DNA of 64,000 bases from Woeseiaceae bacterium (GTDB lineage Bacteria > Pseudomonadota > Gammaproteobacteria > Steroidobacterales > Woeseiaceae): the NCBI GenBank assembly GCA_030065915.1, contig JASJCQ010000010.1, forward strand, positions 1 through 64,000, read 5' to 3'. Shown here piece after piece: positions 35,089 through 42,847 of this stretch (positions within the stretch are counted from its first letter, which is position 1; each line of letters begins with the position of its first letter). Made by a program: the position numbers and the translations under genes. Under the pieces are notes generated by a model. The model made no database searches. It was not told the origin of the DNA and worked only from the letters and a program-made list of their open reading frames with translations.

Positions 35089-35976
35089 TCAGCCGGCGCA
35101 GACGCTGATGGAACCGTTGAGCGTCTCGACGGTGATGTTCGCATCGCCGTCGCCGACCGTGAAGTTCAGTCGTTTGCCGGGCGCATAACGGCTGGTTCGC
35201 TCGGCCTTCTTGTCAAAGCAGTTCCGAATGCCGCCGTTGAAGGTCTCGAGGTCGTATTCGGCGTCGAGCGCGTTCGGGATATCGATGGTCACGGAGCCGT
35301 TGACCGATTCAGCGGCCAGGTCGCCGCCGGGCTCCAGGCCCGACTTGAAGATGATGGAACCGTTGACCGTCTCGAAGTCGCCACTCTCGAAGGTACCGCC
35401 GCTGATGCTGACGCGGCCGCTGACCGATTCGGCGGTAATCTCGCCGGACAGGTCTTCGGCAGAGACGCTGCCGCTGACGCTGGACAGCTCGATGTCGCCC
35501 CTCGCGCCGTTGCCCTGCACATCGATCGAGCCGCTGACGGTGCCGATCTCGATGTCGCCGCCGTAGACGTCTGCATCGATGCTGCCGCTGACCGCCTGCA
35601 GTTCGATGTCATCGCCTTTGACGTCGCGAACGTCGATGCTGGCACTGACGCCCGTGACTTCCAGCGTACTGCCCTCCGGCACCTTGATCGACAACCTCGA
35701 GCTGACGTCCTTGCGGCCGAACATCCGCTTGGGTACCTTGACCCGGATTTCGATCTCCTTGCCGTCGCGCTCGAACACGAGCTCGTCAACATCGTCGCCC
35801 AGGGTTCCCGTCACTTCGACGGAGTCCCGGGACCAGCCACGCACTTCGATGGAGCCGGCCACGTTTGACACGCTGACATGCCCGTTGGGGTGAGCGTCCA
35901 TGGTTTCACTAACGTCTTCAGCCAGCGCCGGGGCGGCCAGCATCGCCAGGGGTAATATCAATCCAAGTTTCTTCAT
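35089..35976 (-). CDS. DUF4097 beta-helix repeat protein, exported
   Basis: A 295-residue precursor with signal peptide 1-19 (APALAED). The mature protein is a regular array of beta-solenoid repeats with VSGSIDVQ, SVSGSVSAE, TVNGSIIFK, SVNGSVTID and TLNGSISVC motifs, diagnostic of DUF4097 proteins. Family function is not well defined; members often sit downstream of ECF sigma and anti-sigma pairs, as here. GAGGAAG precedes the ATG at 35976. Third gene of the operon, ending in a clear terminator. Confidence 0.9.
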   Translation of the reverse strand: MKKLGLILPLAMLAAPALAEDVSETMDAHPNGHVSVSNVAGSIEVRGWSRDSVEVTGTLGDDVDELVFERDGKEIEIRVKVPKRMFGRKDVSSRLSIKVPEGSTLEVTGVSASIDVRDVKGDDIELQAVSGSIDADVYGGDIEIGTVSGSIDVQGNGARGDIELSSVSGSVSAEDLSGEITAESVSGRVSISGGTFESGDFETVNGSIIFKSGLEPGGDLAAESVNGSVTIDIPNALDAEYDLETFNGGIRNCFDKKAERTSRYAPGKRLNFTVGDGDANITVETLNGSISVCAG

Positions 35977-36009
35977 CGGTCTTCCTCGCCACACGTCCAT
36001 CGGTGTGGA

Positions 36010-36552
36010 CTAAATATCAGTCCGTGACATGACGGCTTGCGTCAGGTCGCTGACCTTGCGCATCACCGTCAATTCCTCACGGTAGGTCTTCAATAGCAGC
36101 GCCTGCAGATGAGCGTTATCCGGATCTTCTGCAAGCTCAGCGTTTATCTGGTCAATCGCATCGCGTATCAGTTTCAGGTTGGCCTCAACATCGGCACGTT
36201 CTTCCGGTGACAGGCGCTCCAGCTGGGCGTCCAGCTTGGAGGCGAGGCCGCCGCGTGCGTCCGTGAAGCCCGGACCCAGGTTATAGGTACCGCCGAACGA
36301 CGCCTCATCGAACAAGTACTCAGGTTGCACCGAGAGCGATGCCGAACCGTCGTCTTTGACCATGAAGTACGTCAGCATCGACGACGCCGCGACCAGCATT
36401 ACGACACCGGCGGCCTGCGCGAGCATTGGCGTCCAGTTGCGGCGGGGCTGCGGGACGATCGATTGTTCGATCTCCGGCCACAAGTCCCGCTCCGGAGCAA
36501 TGCTCTGCGAGAGCCGGGCTGCGTCCATCATGATGTCGTCTTTGTCGTTCAT
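36010..36552 (-). CDS. Single-pass membrane protein, probable anti-sigma factor
   Basis: A 180-residue protein: cytoplasmic N-terminus about 1-42 (IAPERDLWPEIEQSIVP), one membrane helix at about 43-65, then a helical periplasmic part with a coiled-coil-like end (LKLIRDAIDQINAELAED). It lacks the HxxxCxxC zinc motif. Its start overlaps the ECF sigma stop by four bases. Position and topology make it the likely anti-sigma for that factor; sequence alone does not prove it. Confidence 0.75.
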   Translation of the reverse strand: MNDKDDIMMDAARLSQSIAPERDLWPEIEQSIVPQPRRNWTPMLAQAAGVVMLVAASSMLTYFMVKDDGSASLSVQPEYLFDEASFGGTYNLGPGFTDARGGLASKLDAQLERLSPEERADVEANLKLIRDAIDQINAELAEDPDNAHLQALLLKTYREELTVMRKVSDLTQAVMSRTDI

Positions 36553-37151
36553 TCCGTAAATCCTTCCTGCTTCAGCTGCTGGGCCAGCAAACGCCGTGCC
36601 CTGTGCACCTGTGCCTTACTCGTGCCGGTCGCAATGCCGAGCATGCTGCCGGCCTCATCGTGGCTGTACCCGTACACCGCGTGCAATACAAACACGTGGC
36701 GGGCACCATCCGGCAGCCGATCGATCGCCTCCGACAGGTCACGAAGCGCGCCTTCGTCACTTGTCAGCGGTGCGACCTCGGTCCTGTCCGCGACGATCTC
36801 CAGTCGATTCTGGTCACGCTTCGACTTCCGCATCCGTCCAAGAACCGCATTTACCGCTATACGGTGCATCCACGTCGAGAAAGCGCTATCGCCACGAAAC
36901 TTCGACAACTGGTTCCAGGCCTGGATGAAGGCTTCCTGGGCACAGTCTTCGGCCTCGCTCACGTTTCCGGTCATTCTCAGACACAGTGCGTATACCTTAT
37001 CGACGTTGCTGCGATAGAGCGCCTCGAAGGCACGCTGATCGCCGTTCTTCGCGCGCCGAATCAGCAGGGCTTCGTCCGTCTGTTTATGTTCAGTCGTGGT
37101 CACAGCCGCTTCACTATAGAGGGTGTTGGCCACTGCCGATAGCGCTGCCAT
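36549..37151 (-). CDS. ECF sigma factor (RpoE-like)
   Basis: A 200-residue sigma-70 family protein. Region 2 covers about 42-110 (FEALYRSNVDKVYALCLRMTGN, EDCAQEAFIQAWNQLSKF, FSTWMHRIAVNAVLGRMR). Region 4 covers about 135-190 (LPDGARHVFVLHAVYGYSHDEAGSMLGIATGTSKAQVHRARRLL in parts). GGAG nine bases upstream supports the ATG at 37151. It heads a coupled operon with the anti-sigma candidate and the DUF4097 gene, and should respond to an envelope signal and autoregulate. Confidence 0.94.
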   Translation of the reverse strand: MAALSAVANTLYSEAAVTTTEHKQTDEALLIRRAKNGDQRAFEALYRSNVDKVYALCLRMTGNVSEAEDCAQEAFIQAWNQLSKFRGDSAFSTWMHRIAVNAVLGRMRKSKRDQNRLEIVADRTEVAPLTSDEGALRDLSEAIDRLPDGARHVFVLHAVYGYSHDEAGSMLGIATGTSKAQVHRARRLLAQQLKQEGFTE

Positions 37152-37232
37152 TCGCGCGTTTCTCCGTATTTGCTGTTAGTTGGATGCCTGCTGTCCCGGG
37201 TTGGTTTAAAGGCCTGGTTCAGGGTTTCGCAT

Positions 37233-37342
37233 GAATAAGTCCGGACCCGACACGATCGTGCGATTTAGCGACAGATCGGGACTCTTTTTTTGATATGATT
37301 CCAGCCCATCGACGGCCCCCGTCAGCGAATATCCGGACTTAT
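37233..37342. repeat. 11-bp perfect inverted repeat between the sigma operon and the GGDEF gene
   Basis: ATAAGTCCGGA (37233-37243) and TCCGGACTTAT (37332-37342) are exact complements 88 bases apart. Between them lie an 8-T run (37285-37291 area) and a TATGAT -10-like box near 37294. They could be paired regulator sites for the two divergent transcripts or the stem of a structured leader. Confidence 0.45.
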
Positions 37343-37417
37343 GCGCCAACTGACAGCCTGTGTGTATTCAATGGATGTTGAAACGACAGGCAAAGTGCCC
37401 CCTGAGGGTTTGTCACG

Positions 37418-39520
37418 GTGACGGGGCACAGCATTCTCTATATCGGCCGCGGCGACGAACATGCGAGTTACCTCGCTGCCCTGGAAACCCTTCCCTGCTG
37501 CACGCTGCTCAGCCGATCGACAGACCTGCAGGTTGTACACGAATCGCAGAGCGGCATAGAGATCGTATTACTCGACGTCGGGCCGGACAGCATCGCGCCG
37601 GGTGAGCCTGTAGCGCAGCTGATACAGACGCTCGATTCTTACCCGATCGTGGCCTTGACCAACAAGCGTTACGAACACCACGGCATCCTCGCGCTAAAGG
37701 CGGGTGCACAGGGCTATCTGTGCGTCGACTCGACGACGCCCGAAGAGCAGAAGACCGTGTTCGATCACGCCGTCAATCGCTTCGAGCTGCAGCAGACCCT
37801 GTCCCGAAGCGACGCCGGCGTGCTGTCCATACTCGAGAGCATCAACGATGGCGTCATCGTCGTCGATCTCGAAGGCCACGTGCTGGACATCAATCCCGCT
37901 GCGCGGACCGTCCTGGGGCTCGCACCGCGTGAACTGCCGGACGTGAGCTGGGGCCAGTCGTTCTGCTGCATCGACGAGCACGGCAACTCCTACGCGAACT
38001 CGGCAGAGCTGCCGTTAAACCGCGCGCGCCGCGGCGAGAAGTTTTCCGCACAGGTCAGCATCTACCGCGCTGACGGCCAGCCGGACTGCCTGCTCAGCAT
38101 CAACGGGCAGGGTCTTTTCGACGGCGACCGGCGACTGGCTGGCGGCGTCATTACCTTTCGTGACATCACAGACTCAAGAAGACGGAGACTTGCGTTGCAG
38201 AAACGTGCGCAATACGACGAGCTCACCTCGCTCCCCAATCGCGGCCTTTTTGTTGAACACCTGAGCCGCGCGATTGGCCGCAGCCAACGCAAGAAATCTC
38301 CGCTTGCCGTGCTGTTCATCGACCTGGATCGATTCAAGTCGATCAACGATACGCTGGGACATGACACGGGCGACCTTCTGCTGTGCGACGTCGCAGAGCG
38401 GCTTCGCAGAAACCTTCGCATCGGTGATTTCTGCGGGCGCTGGGGCGGTGACGAGTTCGTGGTCTGCCTCGAGGATTTTGGCGATACCGGCAATGCCGCC
38501 GCGGCCGCACAGAAGTTGTTGCTCATCCTGTCGGACAAGTATTTCATCGGTGCGAGCGAGGCCTTCGTTACGCCCAGTATCGGTATCGCAACCTACCCGG
38601 AGGCCGGCGACGATGCGGAGCGCCTGATCAAGGCGGCCGACATCGCAATGTTCGAATCCAAGAAGCGCGGCGGCGGCCGGTTCCAGTATTACTCGCCGGC
38701 GCTGAACGCAAAGCTCGAGCAGCGTGAGGAACTCGAGGTCGGGCTGCGCCACGCGCTGGTCCGGCGCGAACTGCTGTTGCATTACCAACCCCGGATCGAC
38801 CTGTCATCAGGCCGGCTGATCGGCTTCGAGGCGCTGCTCCGCTGGCAGCACCCGCGCTACGGCCTGCTCGCACCTGAGCGCTTCCTGCCATTGCTCGAAG
38901 GCAGCGGCCTGATTCACTCGGCCGGCGACTGGACCATTGAAACGGCGACCCGACAGCTGGCCGCCTGGCAGCGCCAGTTTGAATTGCCGGACCTGACCAT
39001 AGCGATCAACATCTCTACGCAGCAGCTCAAGCACGACCGGCTGGTGGCAACCGTATCCAAGGCGCTGCAGGACACGGCGCTGGACCCCGGTTGTATCGAG
39101 CTCGAAATCAGCAACAGCAATATCATCCGCAACCGCGTGGAAGAACGTGACACGATGGCTGCACTGAGAAAACTCGGCGTGCGCTTGTCGCTGGATCATT
39201 TCGGCGTCTCGGAGATGTCCCTCGAGTCCCTGGAGAACAGCTTCATCGACAGCTTCGTGCTGGACCAGTCGCTGATCTCGGACGTCGAGGAGAACAACAG
39301 CCACCAGCGCATCGTTCGCGCCGCGATCGCCATGGCGCAGGGACTGGACATCGAGGTCGCCGCCGGCGGCGTCGAGACCCTTTCGCAGCTGGACTTCTTA
39401 CGCAGCTGCAACTGCGATCTCGCGCAGGGCTTTCTGATCAGCCAGCCGATGCAGGCTGAGAAGGTGGCGCAAGTCCTGCGATCCGAAGTTGCCGGTCAGC
39501 GCCTCGTCCGCGCGATGTAA
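37418..39520 (+). CDS. REC-like / PAS / GGDEF / degenerate EAL cyclic-di-GMP protein
   Basis: A 700-residue cytoplasmic protein. Residues 1-115 resemble a response-regulator receiver (LLDVGPDS, ALKAGAQGYL) without the acidic pocket. A PAS domain lies at about 135-250. The GGDEF domain is at about 265-425 with an intact GGDEF at 343-347 and an inhibitory RxxD site at 334-337, so cyclase activity is expected. The EAL domain (435-690) keeps E471-A-L but loses the metal and catalytic set: DDFG is D593-H-F-G, the LKID lysine is V614, the EGVE glutamate is G650, and the TES-type glutamate is N566. It is probably an active diguanylate cyclase with a non-hydrolytic EAL that may bind c-di-GMP. GTG start. 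A c-di-GMP riboswitch gene follows. Confidence 0.93.
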   Translation: MTGHSILYIGRGDEHASYLAALETLPCCTLLSRSTDLQVVHESQSGIEIVLLDVGPDSIAPGEPVAQLIQTLDSYPIVALTNKRYEHHGILALKAGAQGYLCVDSTTPEEQKTVFDHAVNRFELQQTLSRSDAGVLSILESINDGVIVVDLEGHVLDINPAARTVLGLAPRELPDVSWGQSFCCIDEHGNSYANSAELPLNRARRGEKFSAQVSIYRADGQPDCLLSINGQGLFDGDRRLAGGVITFRDITDSRRRRLALQKRAQYDELTSLPNRGLFVEHLSRAIGRSQRKKSPLAVLFIDLDRFKSINDTLGHDTGDLLLCDVAERLRRNLRIGDFCGRWGGDEFVVCLEDFGDTGNAAAAAQKLLLILSDKYFIGASEAFVTPSIGIATYPEAGDDAERLIKAADIAMFESKKRGGGRFQYYSPALNAKLEQREELEVGLRHALVRRELLLHYQPRIDLSSGRLIGFEALLRWQHPRYGLLAPERFLPLLEGSGLIHSAGDWTIETATRQLAAWQRQFELPDLTIAINISTQQLKHDRLVATVSKALQDTALDPGCIELEISNSNIIRNRVEERDTMAALRKLGVRLSLDHFGVSEMSLESLENSFIDSFVLDQSLISDVEENNSHQRIVRAAIAMAQGLDIEVAAGGVETLSQLDFLRSCNCDLAQGFLISQPMQAEKVAQVLRSEVAGQRLVRAM

Positions 39521-39533
39521 TTCCCGAGAGCTT

Positions 39534-39605
39534 GCTGTCGGCCATTCGACAGCGCCGCGGGAGCGGCATCTTGCCGCGTTTACGGCTGGAAGCCGCTCCT
39601 ACAAG
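39534..39605. repeat. REP-like palindromes, GTAG type
   Basis: GCTGTCG and CGACAGC form one hairpin at 39534-39553. The next 50 bases, read on the minus strand, start GTAGGAGCGGCTTCCAGCCG and end in a second inverted GAGCGGC block. This matches the GTAGGAGCGG REP elements of Pseudomonas and Stenotrophomonas type genomes. No REP-associated transposase is nearby. Confidence 0.7.
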
Positions 39606-39626
39606 AGACACATCGATCAGCGTCAC

Positions 39627-39712
39627 TTCGGCAACGGCTGTTTCTGGCCTTGAGCTGCCGCTCAGGCGATTTCGGGTAGATCACGGCTCCTGACCCGAAG
39701 CGGTCAGTCATT
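39627..39712. repeat. Structured repeat R1
   Basis: First copy of the array repeat: TTCTGGCC block, central inverted arms, GGGTAGA loop, then GGCTCCTGACCCGAAGCGG. Outer arms TTCGG (39627-39631) and CCGAA (39695-39699) are complementary. Confidence 0.65.
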
Positions 39713-39763
39713 GTCTTACGTAAATCCCAGAATTGACGCCCCCCTAGCACAGCTCATAATTGA

Positions 39764-39878
39764 TTCGATAAGGGCAAAACTGGCGAAAGCCAGGGACGCA
39801 AAGCCACGGGTCCTCGCTTCCTCCGCGACGCTTTCTGCTACGCCACGAAGGACCCTAAGATCGCCGGGCTGCCGAGGT
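39764..39878 (+). ncRNA. Cyclic-di-GMP-I (GEMM-I) riboswitch aptamer
   Basis: It matches the GEMM-I core in order: AGGGCAAA, a P2 hairpin CTGGCGAAAGCCAG with its GAAA tetraloop, the invariant GGACGCAAAGCC, a P3 stem GGGTCC with GGACCC, then GCCGGGCTGCCG closing P1. The aptamer controls the exported haem-binding-type protein that starts at 39937. It lies 244 bases after a diguanylate cyclase gene on the same strand. Confidence 0.96.
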
Positions 39879-39897
39879 GGTGGTCCAGGCGGCGATC

Positions 39898-39930
39898 AAC
39901 TCCCTCGTAACCAAGGCCGCAAGGGAGGTT
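39898..39930 (+). promoter_or_regulatory. Riboswitch expression platform sequestering the ribosome site
   Basis: AACTCCCT (39898-39905) pairs, with one bulge, with AGGGAGGTT (39922-39930), which contains the Shine-Dalgarno sequence of the gene at 39937. This is a translational on/off switch geometry; the sequence does not tell which state c-di-GMP favours. Confidence 0.8.
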
Positions 39931-39936
39931 GAACTA

Positions 39937-40770
39937 ATGAAAACCGTCGCAAATCAACGCCGGAGCTGGATGGTTCTGATTCTCTCCGGTCTGTGCTTGC
40001 TGGCAAGTCCCGTGTTTGCCGACGATGACGAACGGCGCAGAGGCGGCCGCGAGGCATCGCAATGCAAGCATTTGCCTAATCACCATGCGCTGCGTACGGC
40101 TCTCCAGGATGCCGTTGCAGAAGAAACCAGCGGATATGACTTTCACATGTGGGCCACTATCATCGATCGCGATGGTATCGTCTGCGCCGTCGCGTTTTCG
40201 GGCGCTGACAGGCACTCGCAGCTTCTCGGGGCACGTGTGATCTCTGCCCAGAAAGCGAACGCGGCGAACTCATTCAGTACCGATCTGTTCGCAGTATCTA
40301 CCGCCAATTCCTACACCCTGACGCAACCTGGCGGCTGGGGATATGGACTGCTGCAGGGCAACCCGGTCGATACCGACGTCATATACAAAGGTCCAGCGAG
40401 GCGGTTCGGCAAGCGCAATGACCCGATGACGGGTCGGCGCGTCGGGGGTGGAATCTTCTTCGGTGGCGGGCTCGCACTGTATGACGGCGGCAAGATGGTT
40501 GGCGCGCTGGGTGCCGGTGGTGATACGCCGTGTGCCGATCATATGATCGCCTGGCGGGTGCGTCATGCCTTGAGTCTGGATGAATTCAATCCTTTAGTTG
40601 CCTTTTTCCCGACCAGCGGTGACCCGGATCGCCCGGACAACATCGTTTACGACGTTGTGCCGAATCCGAACGGGGGAGCCGGCTTCAGTCCGAGTGGAGT
40701 TGGTCACACCGACTGTCTCGGTGGCTTCAATCAAGGGGATGAAACGGCTCTGCCCAAAGTGCGTTACTAA
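39937..40770 (+). CDS. Exported GlcG/HbpS-like (DUF336) haem-binding-family protein
   Basis: A 277-residue precursor with signal peptide about 1-28 (LASPVFADDDE). The mature part shows the GlcG/HbpS fold signatures: LRTALQDAVAEE, an internal strand WATIIDRDGIVCAVAFSG, ARVISAQKANAANSFS, and GGGIFFGGGLALYDGGKMVGALGAGGDTPCADHMIAWRVR read in parts. GGGG-rich turns and the final helix are as in this family. Members bind haem or small ligands; function is otherwise unsettled. AGGGAGG supports the ATG at 39937. It is controlled by the c-di-GMP-I riboswitch directly upstream. It is also the single gene between repeats R1 and R2. Confidence 0.85.
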   Translation: MKTVANQRRSWMVLILSGLCLLASPVFADDDERRRGGREASQCKHLPNHHALRTALQDAVAEETSGYDFHMWATIIDRDGIVCAVAFSGADRHSQLLGARVISAQKANAANSFSTDLFAVSTANSYTLTQPGGWGYGLLQGNPVDTDVIYKGPARRFGKRNDPMTGRRVGGGIFFGGGLALYDGGKMVGALGAGGDTPCADHMIAWRVRHALSLDEFNPLVAFFPTSGDPDRPDNIVYDVVPNPNGGAGFSPSGVGHTDCLGGFNQGDETALPKVRY

Positions 40771-41221
40771 GGCATGGCCGGCATCCACCTGAACTTCGGG
40801 GTTTGGACGAGCGTCACCGAACCCCGGGTTCATTCCGGTTGGCTCCCGTGCTGATGCGGCAACCTCAGATTGAGCCCTTGGCTGCGGGCCAATGGCATTT
40901 GGTCGCTGTTAAGCGTCTGCTCTGGCCGAAGCCAGCCATCCAGGCGTTTGCAGTTAGACTGACGGCTTTTGACCCGACGCAGCCAGCCGGCCGACGACAA
41001 AGCTACTCTTAGCAGGACGAAGTGATTGAAATCCTGCGACTGCTCCGAGATGAAATTGAAGGCTAGTCAGGCTCCAACGAGCGGCCGCTCCTGGTCGTAA
41101 AGTGACGGTCGCCTGGTTTTAGCTGTACTTTCCGGTACTAGTTCATGCTGGCCTGTTCCGCTCGGCCAACCGGCTTCTATTCGGTACCTATCGGCTCGCA
41201 GCGGATTCACAGCGAGATTCT
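40771..41221. other. Non-coding gap containing repeat R2
   Basis: 451 bases without a convincing gene. Apart from repeat R2 (40913-40990) I see only simple intergenic sequence; short frames here lack ribosome sites and codon character. Confidence 0.6.
40913..40990. repeat. Structured repeat R2
   Basis: Contains CTCTGGCCG, central arms AGCCATCCAG and CTGACGGCTT around a 15-base loop ending GTTAGA, then TTGACCC. Outer arms GCGTC (40913-40917) and GACGC (40976-40980) pair. Confidence 0.75.
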
Positions 41222-41692
41222 ATGGTCGAAATCTGGAAACTTGGGCTATCGGCACTTCTGGGCGGAATCACCGCGTATCTCGCCGTTGTTTGGCAAACAC
41301 GTTATGGCGCGAAGAGGTACATTCACGAGAAGATCCATGATTGTCGGGCCAGACTGTATCCGTTGGCATGGAAGATAACCGGCGCTCTTCCTCGACGTCC
41401 TTCGAGCGCGCTTCGATTCGATGAGCTTGAAAGAATCGCTGCCGATCTGGAAGCCTGGTACTACGAAGAGGGCGGCATTTACCTGTCTGGTGGAGCCAGA
41501 CGTGCGTTCTCCGCAGCGTTAGACACTCTTCATAGCGTTATGAATTCTAAAGATGAAGAGCCAACCCTCTCTCCCGAACAGTATGCTGAAGTCAGGGGCT
41601 CTTGCAGTACGTTCAGAACGTGGCTCACGAGAGACCTGCTGTCGAGAAGCCGGGCCCCAACCGGCAAAGGCCGTTACAAGGATAACGCCTGA
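41222..41692 (+). CDS. Membrane-anchored hypothetical protein in repeat array
   Basis: A 156-residue protein with one N-terminal hydrophobic helix (about 5-24, LGLSALLGGITAYLAVVW) and a soluble, helical, arginine-rich C-terminal domain (DELERIAADLEAWYYEEGGIYLSG, then SPEQYAEVRGSCSTFRTWLTRDLL in parts). I do not recognise it. The start codon shown is the one giving the membrane helix at the extreme N-terminus; the ribosome site is weak. It is the only gene between R2 and R3. Confidence 0.65.
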   Translation: MVEIWKLGLSALLGGITAYLAVVWQTRYGAKRYIHEKIHDCRARLYPLAWKITGALPRRPSSALRFDELERIAADLEAWYYEEGGIYLSGGARRAFSAALDTLHSVMNSKDEEPTLSPEQYAEVRGSCSTFRTWLTRDLLSRSRAPTGKGRYKDNA

Positions 41693-41709
41693 CAGACACC
41701 GAAGCCTCA

Positions 41710-41778
41710 CCGTCCGCTACTGGCCGAAACCAGCTGTTCAGTTAGAGGTAGACTGGCTGCGAATGACCCTTTGCAGCC
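41710..41778. repeat. Structured repeat R3
   Basis: CTACTGGCCG, central arms CAGCTGTTCAG and CTGGCTGC around a loop ending GAGGTAGA, then ATGACCC. The arm sequence differs from R2, R4 and R5, but CAGC/GCTG and CAG/CTG pairing is kept. Confidence 0.7.
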
Positions 41779-41813
41779 ATCTGCCGTAGCGTCACTGAGT
41801 CCGGAGCGAGCGT

Positions 41814-42200
41814 CTAGTCGCAATCGAAGAACGCGTACGTCACGACGACCTGGGCGAGCAGTCCGCGTTGTTCGCGATTGTTGAATGCCTGCCACTGCGC
41901 ATTGGAGGTTTTCCCGCCATGATAATCATAGTCTTCTGGTTGATACGTGGCCGGGTCGCCCAGCTCCTGAGCCCGACGCTCGATCGCTTTTTTAACGCAG
42001 CGTCGCTCCCGCTCTGACATCGGATGATCCAGCGCCGTAAAGTTCACACGGAGCTCAGCGAAAGTCAGCGGCCCGGTCGCGTTGGGATCGACCGTGTACA
42101 TCGGGTCCCCTGGCTGGCCCATGGGCACGGGCTCTTGTTGCTCGCAGGCGGCGAGCGAAAGTACCACCAAGCCAATCCAAAGAAGACGAGATAGCCGCAT
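41814..42200 (-). CDS. Hypothetical lipoprotein in repeat array
   Basis: A 129-residue precursor whose signal peptide ends in a lipobox, LAAC (about residues 16-19). The mature protein is polar with two more cysteines (ERRCVKKAIERRA, AFFDCD) and no recognised domain. I chose ATG 42200, with AGGA seven bases upstream; ATG 42230 has no ribosome site. It is transcribed against its array neighbours and is the only gene between R3 and R4. Confidence 0.7.
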   Translation of the reverse strand: MRLSRLLWIGLVVLSLAACEQQEPVPMGQPGDPMYTVDPNATGPLTFAELRVNFTALDHPMSERERRCVKKAIERRAQELGDPATYQPEDYDYHGGKTSNAQWQAFNNREQRGLLAQVVVTYAFFDCD

Positions 42201-42370
42201 TCCGGCGTCCTGTTCCGAAAGTTCGCTCATTAGTCTGACACAAAGGGATCGGGAACGCCCTCGCTTTCCTCGATCATCTCATTTCAGCAGCAGCTAGTAT
42301 CTGAGAATGGTCAACCCCAGCTCACGACGTTCTTTGTCCCGATGAATGCAGGCGTTCGAAGACCGCGGCT

Positions 42371-42446
42371 GGGCGGCGACTTCTGGCCGTTAGCTGCCGT
42401 CCAGACCTTTTGAGGTAGACTGGCGGCTTCTGACCCAGAGCCGCCC
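42371..42446. repeat. Structured repeat R4
   Basis: GACTTCTGGCCG, central arms GCCGTCCAG and CTGGCGGC (8 bp with one bulged T) around a loop ending GAGGTAGA, then TTCTGACCC. Outer arms GGGCGGC (42371-42377) and GCCGCCC (42440-42446) are perfectly complementary and unlike those of R2 or R5. Confidence 0.8.
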
Positions 42447-42460
42447 TTCAAGTGGATTCG

Positions 42461-42736
42461 ATGGAACAGCTTTACCGCCTATGCAATGAGGTGCTCTTCT
42501 ACGTCTGGGATCCCATCGGTGTTGCGAAAAGTGCGGCTGCCCGTGACGAATACGACTCGTACGCCAAGACGGTGTTCAAGTATTTGCAGGAGGATCAAAA
42601 TGCCAAGAAAATCGCAGATTATCTTGGCAAAGTCCGAACAACATCTATAGGGCTGCCAGCAGCGCCGAAAGAAGACCTCGAAGCTGCAGAGTTGCTAGTC
42701 GCGTGGCGTGAGTCGGTACGTGAAGGCATTGCATAA
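42461..42736 (+). CDS. Small hypothetical protein in repeat array
   Basis: A 91-residue soluble, mainly helical protein (MEQLYRLCNEVLFYVWDPIG at the start, AAELLVAWRESVREGIA at the end). No family I can name, although the N-terminal motif looks conserved rather than random. ATG 42461 is preferred; GTG 42452 adds three residues. It begins 14 bases after R4 and R5 begins 28 bases after its stop, giving a tight gene-plus-repeat unit. Confidence 0.65.
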   Translation: MEQLYRLCNEVLFYVWDPIGVAKSAAARDEYDSYAKTVFKYLQEDQNAKKIADYLGKVRTTSIGLPAAPKEDLEAAELLVAWRESVREGIA

Positions 42737-42763
42737 AGGAACCTGCGATCCGGAATCGGCCGA

Positions 42764-42830
42764 CCGCTTTTGGCCGGAACCAGCCGCCCAGAACTTCTGA
42801 GGTAGACTGACGGCTTCTGACCCATAGCGG
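42764..42830. repeat. Structured repeat R5
   Basis: CCGCTTTTGGCCG, central arms AGCCGCCCAG and CTGACGGCT (one mismatch, one bulge) around a loop ending GAGGTAGA, then TTCTGACCCA. Outer arms CCGCT (42764-42768) and AGCGG (42826-42830) pair. Confidence 0.8.
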
Positions 42831-42847
42831 ATGCTGCAACCATTATT

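Noticed and set aside
37385..37417. Possible second c-di-GMP riboswitch (GGCAAAGTGCC) before the GGDEF-EAL gene
   Set aside because: Only a fragment of the motif is present; the GACGCAAAGCC core and GAAA hairpin are missing.
40913..42830. Calling the array repeats integron attC sites
   Set aside because: No GTTRRRY or RYYYAAC boxes at the expected places and no integrase in the window; reported only as integron-like.
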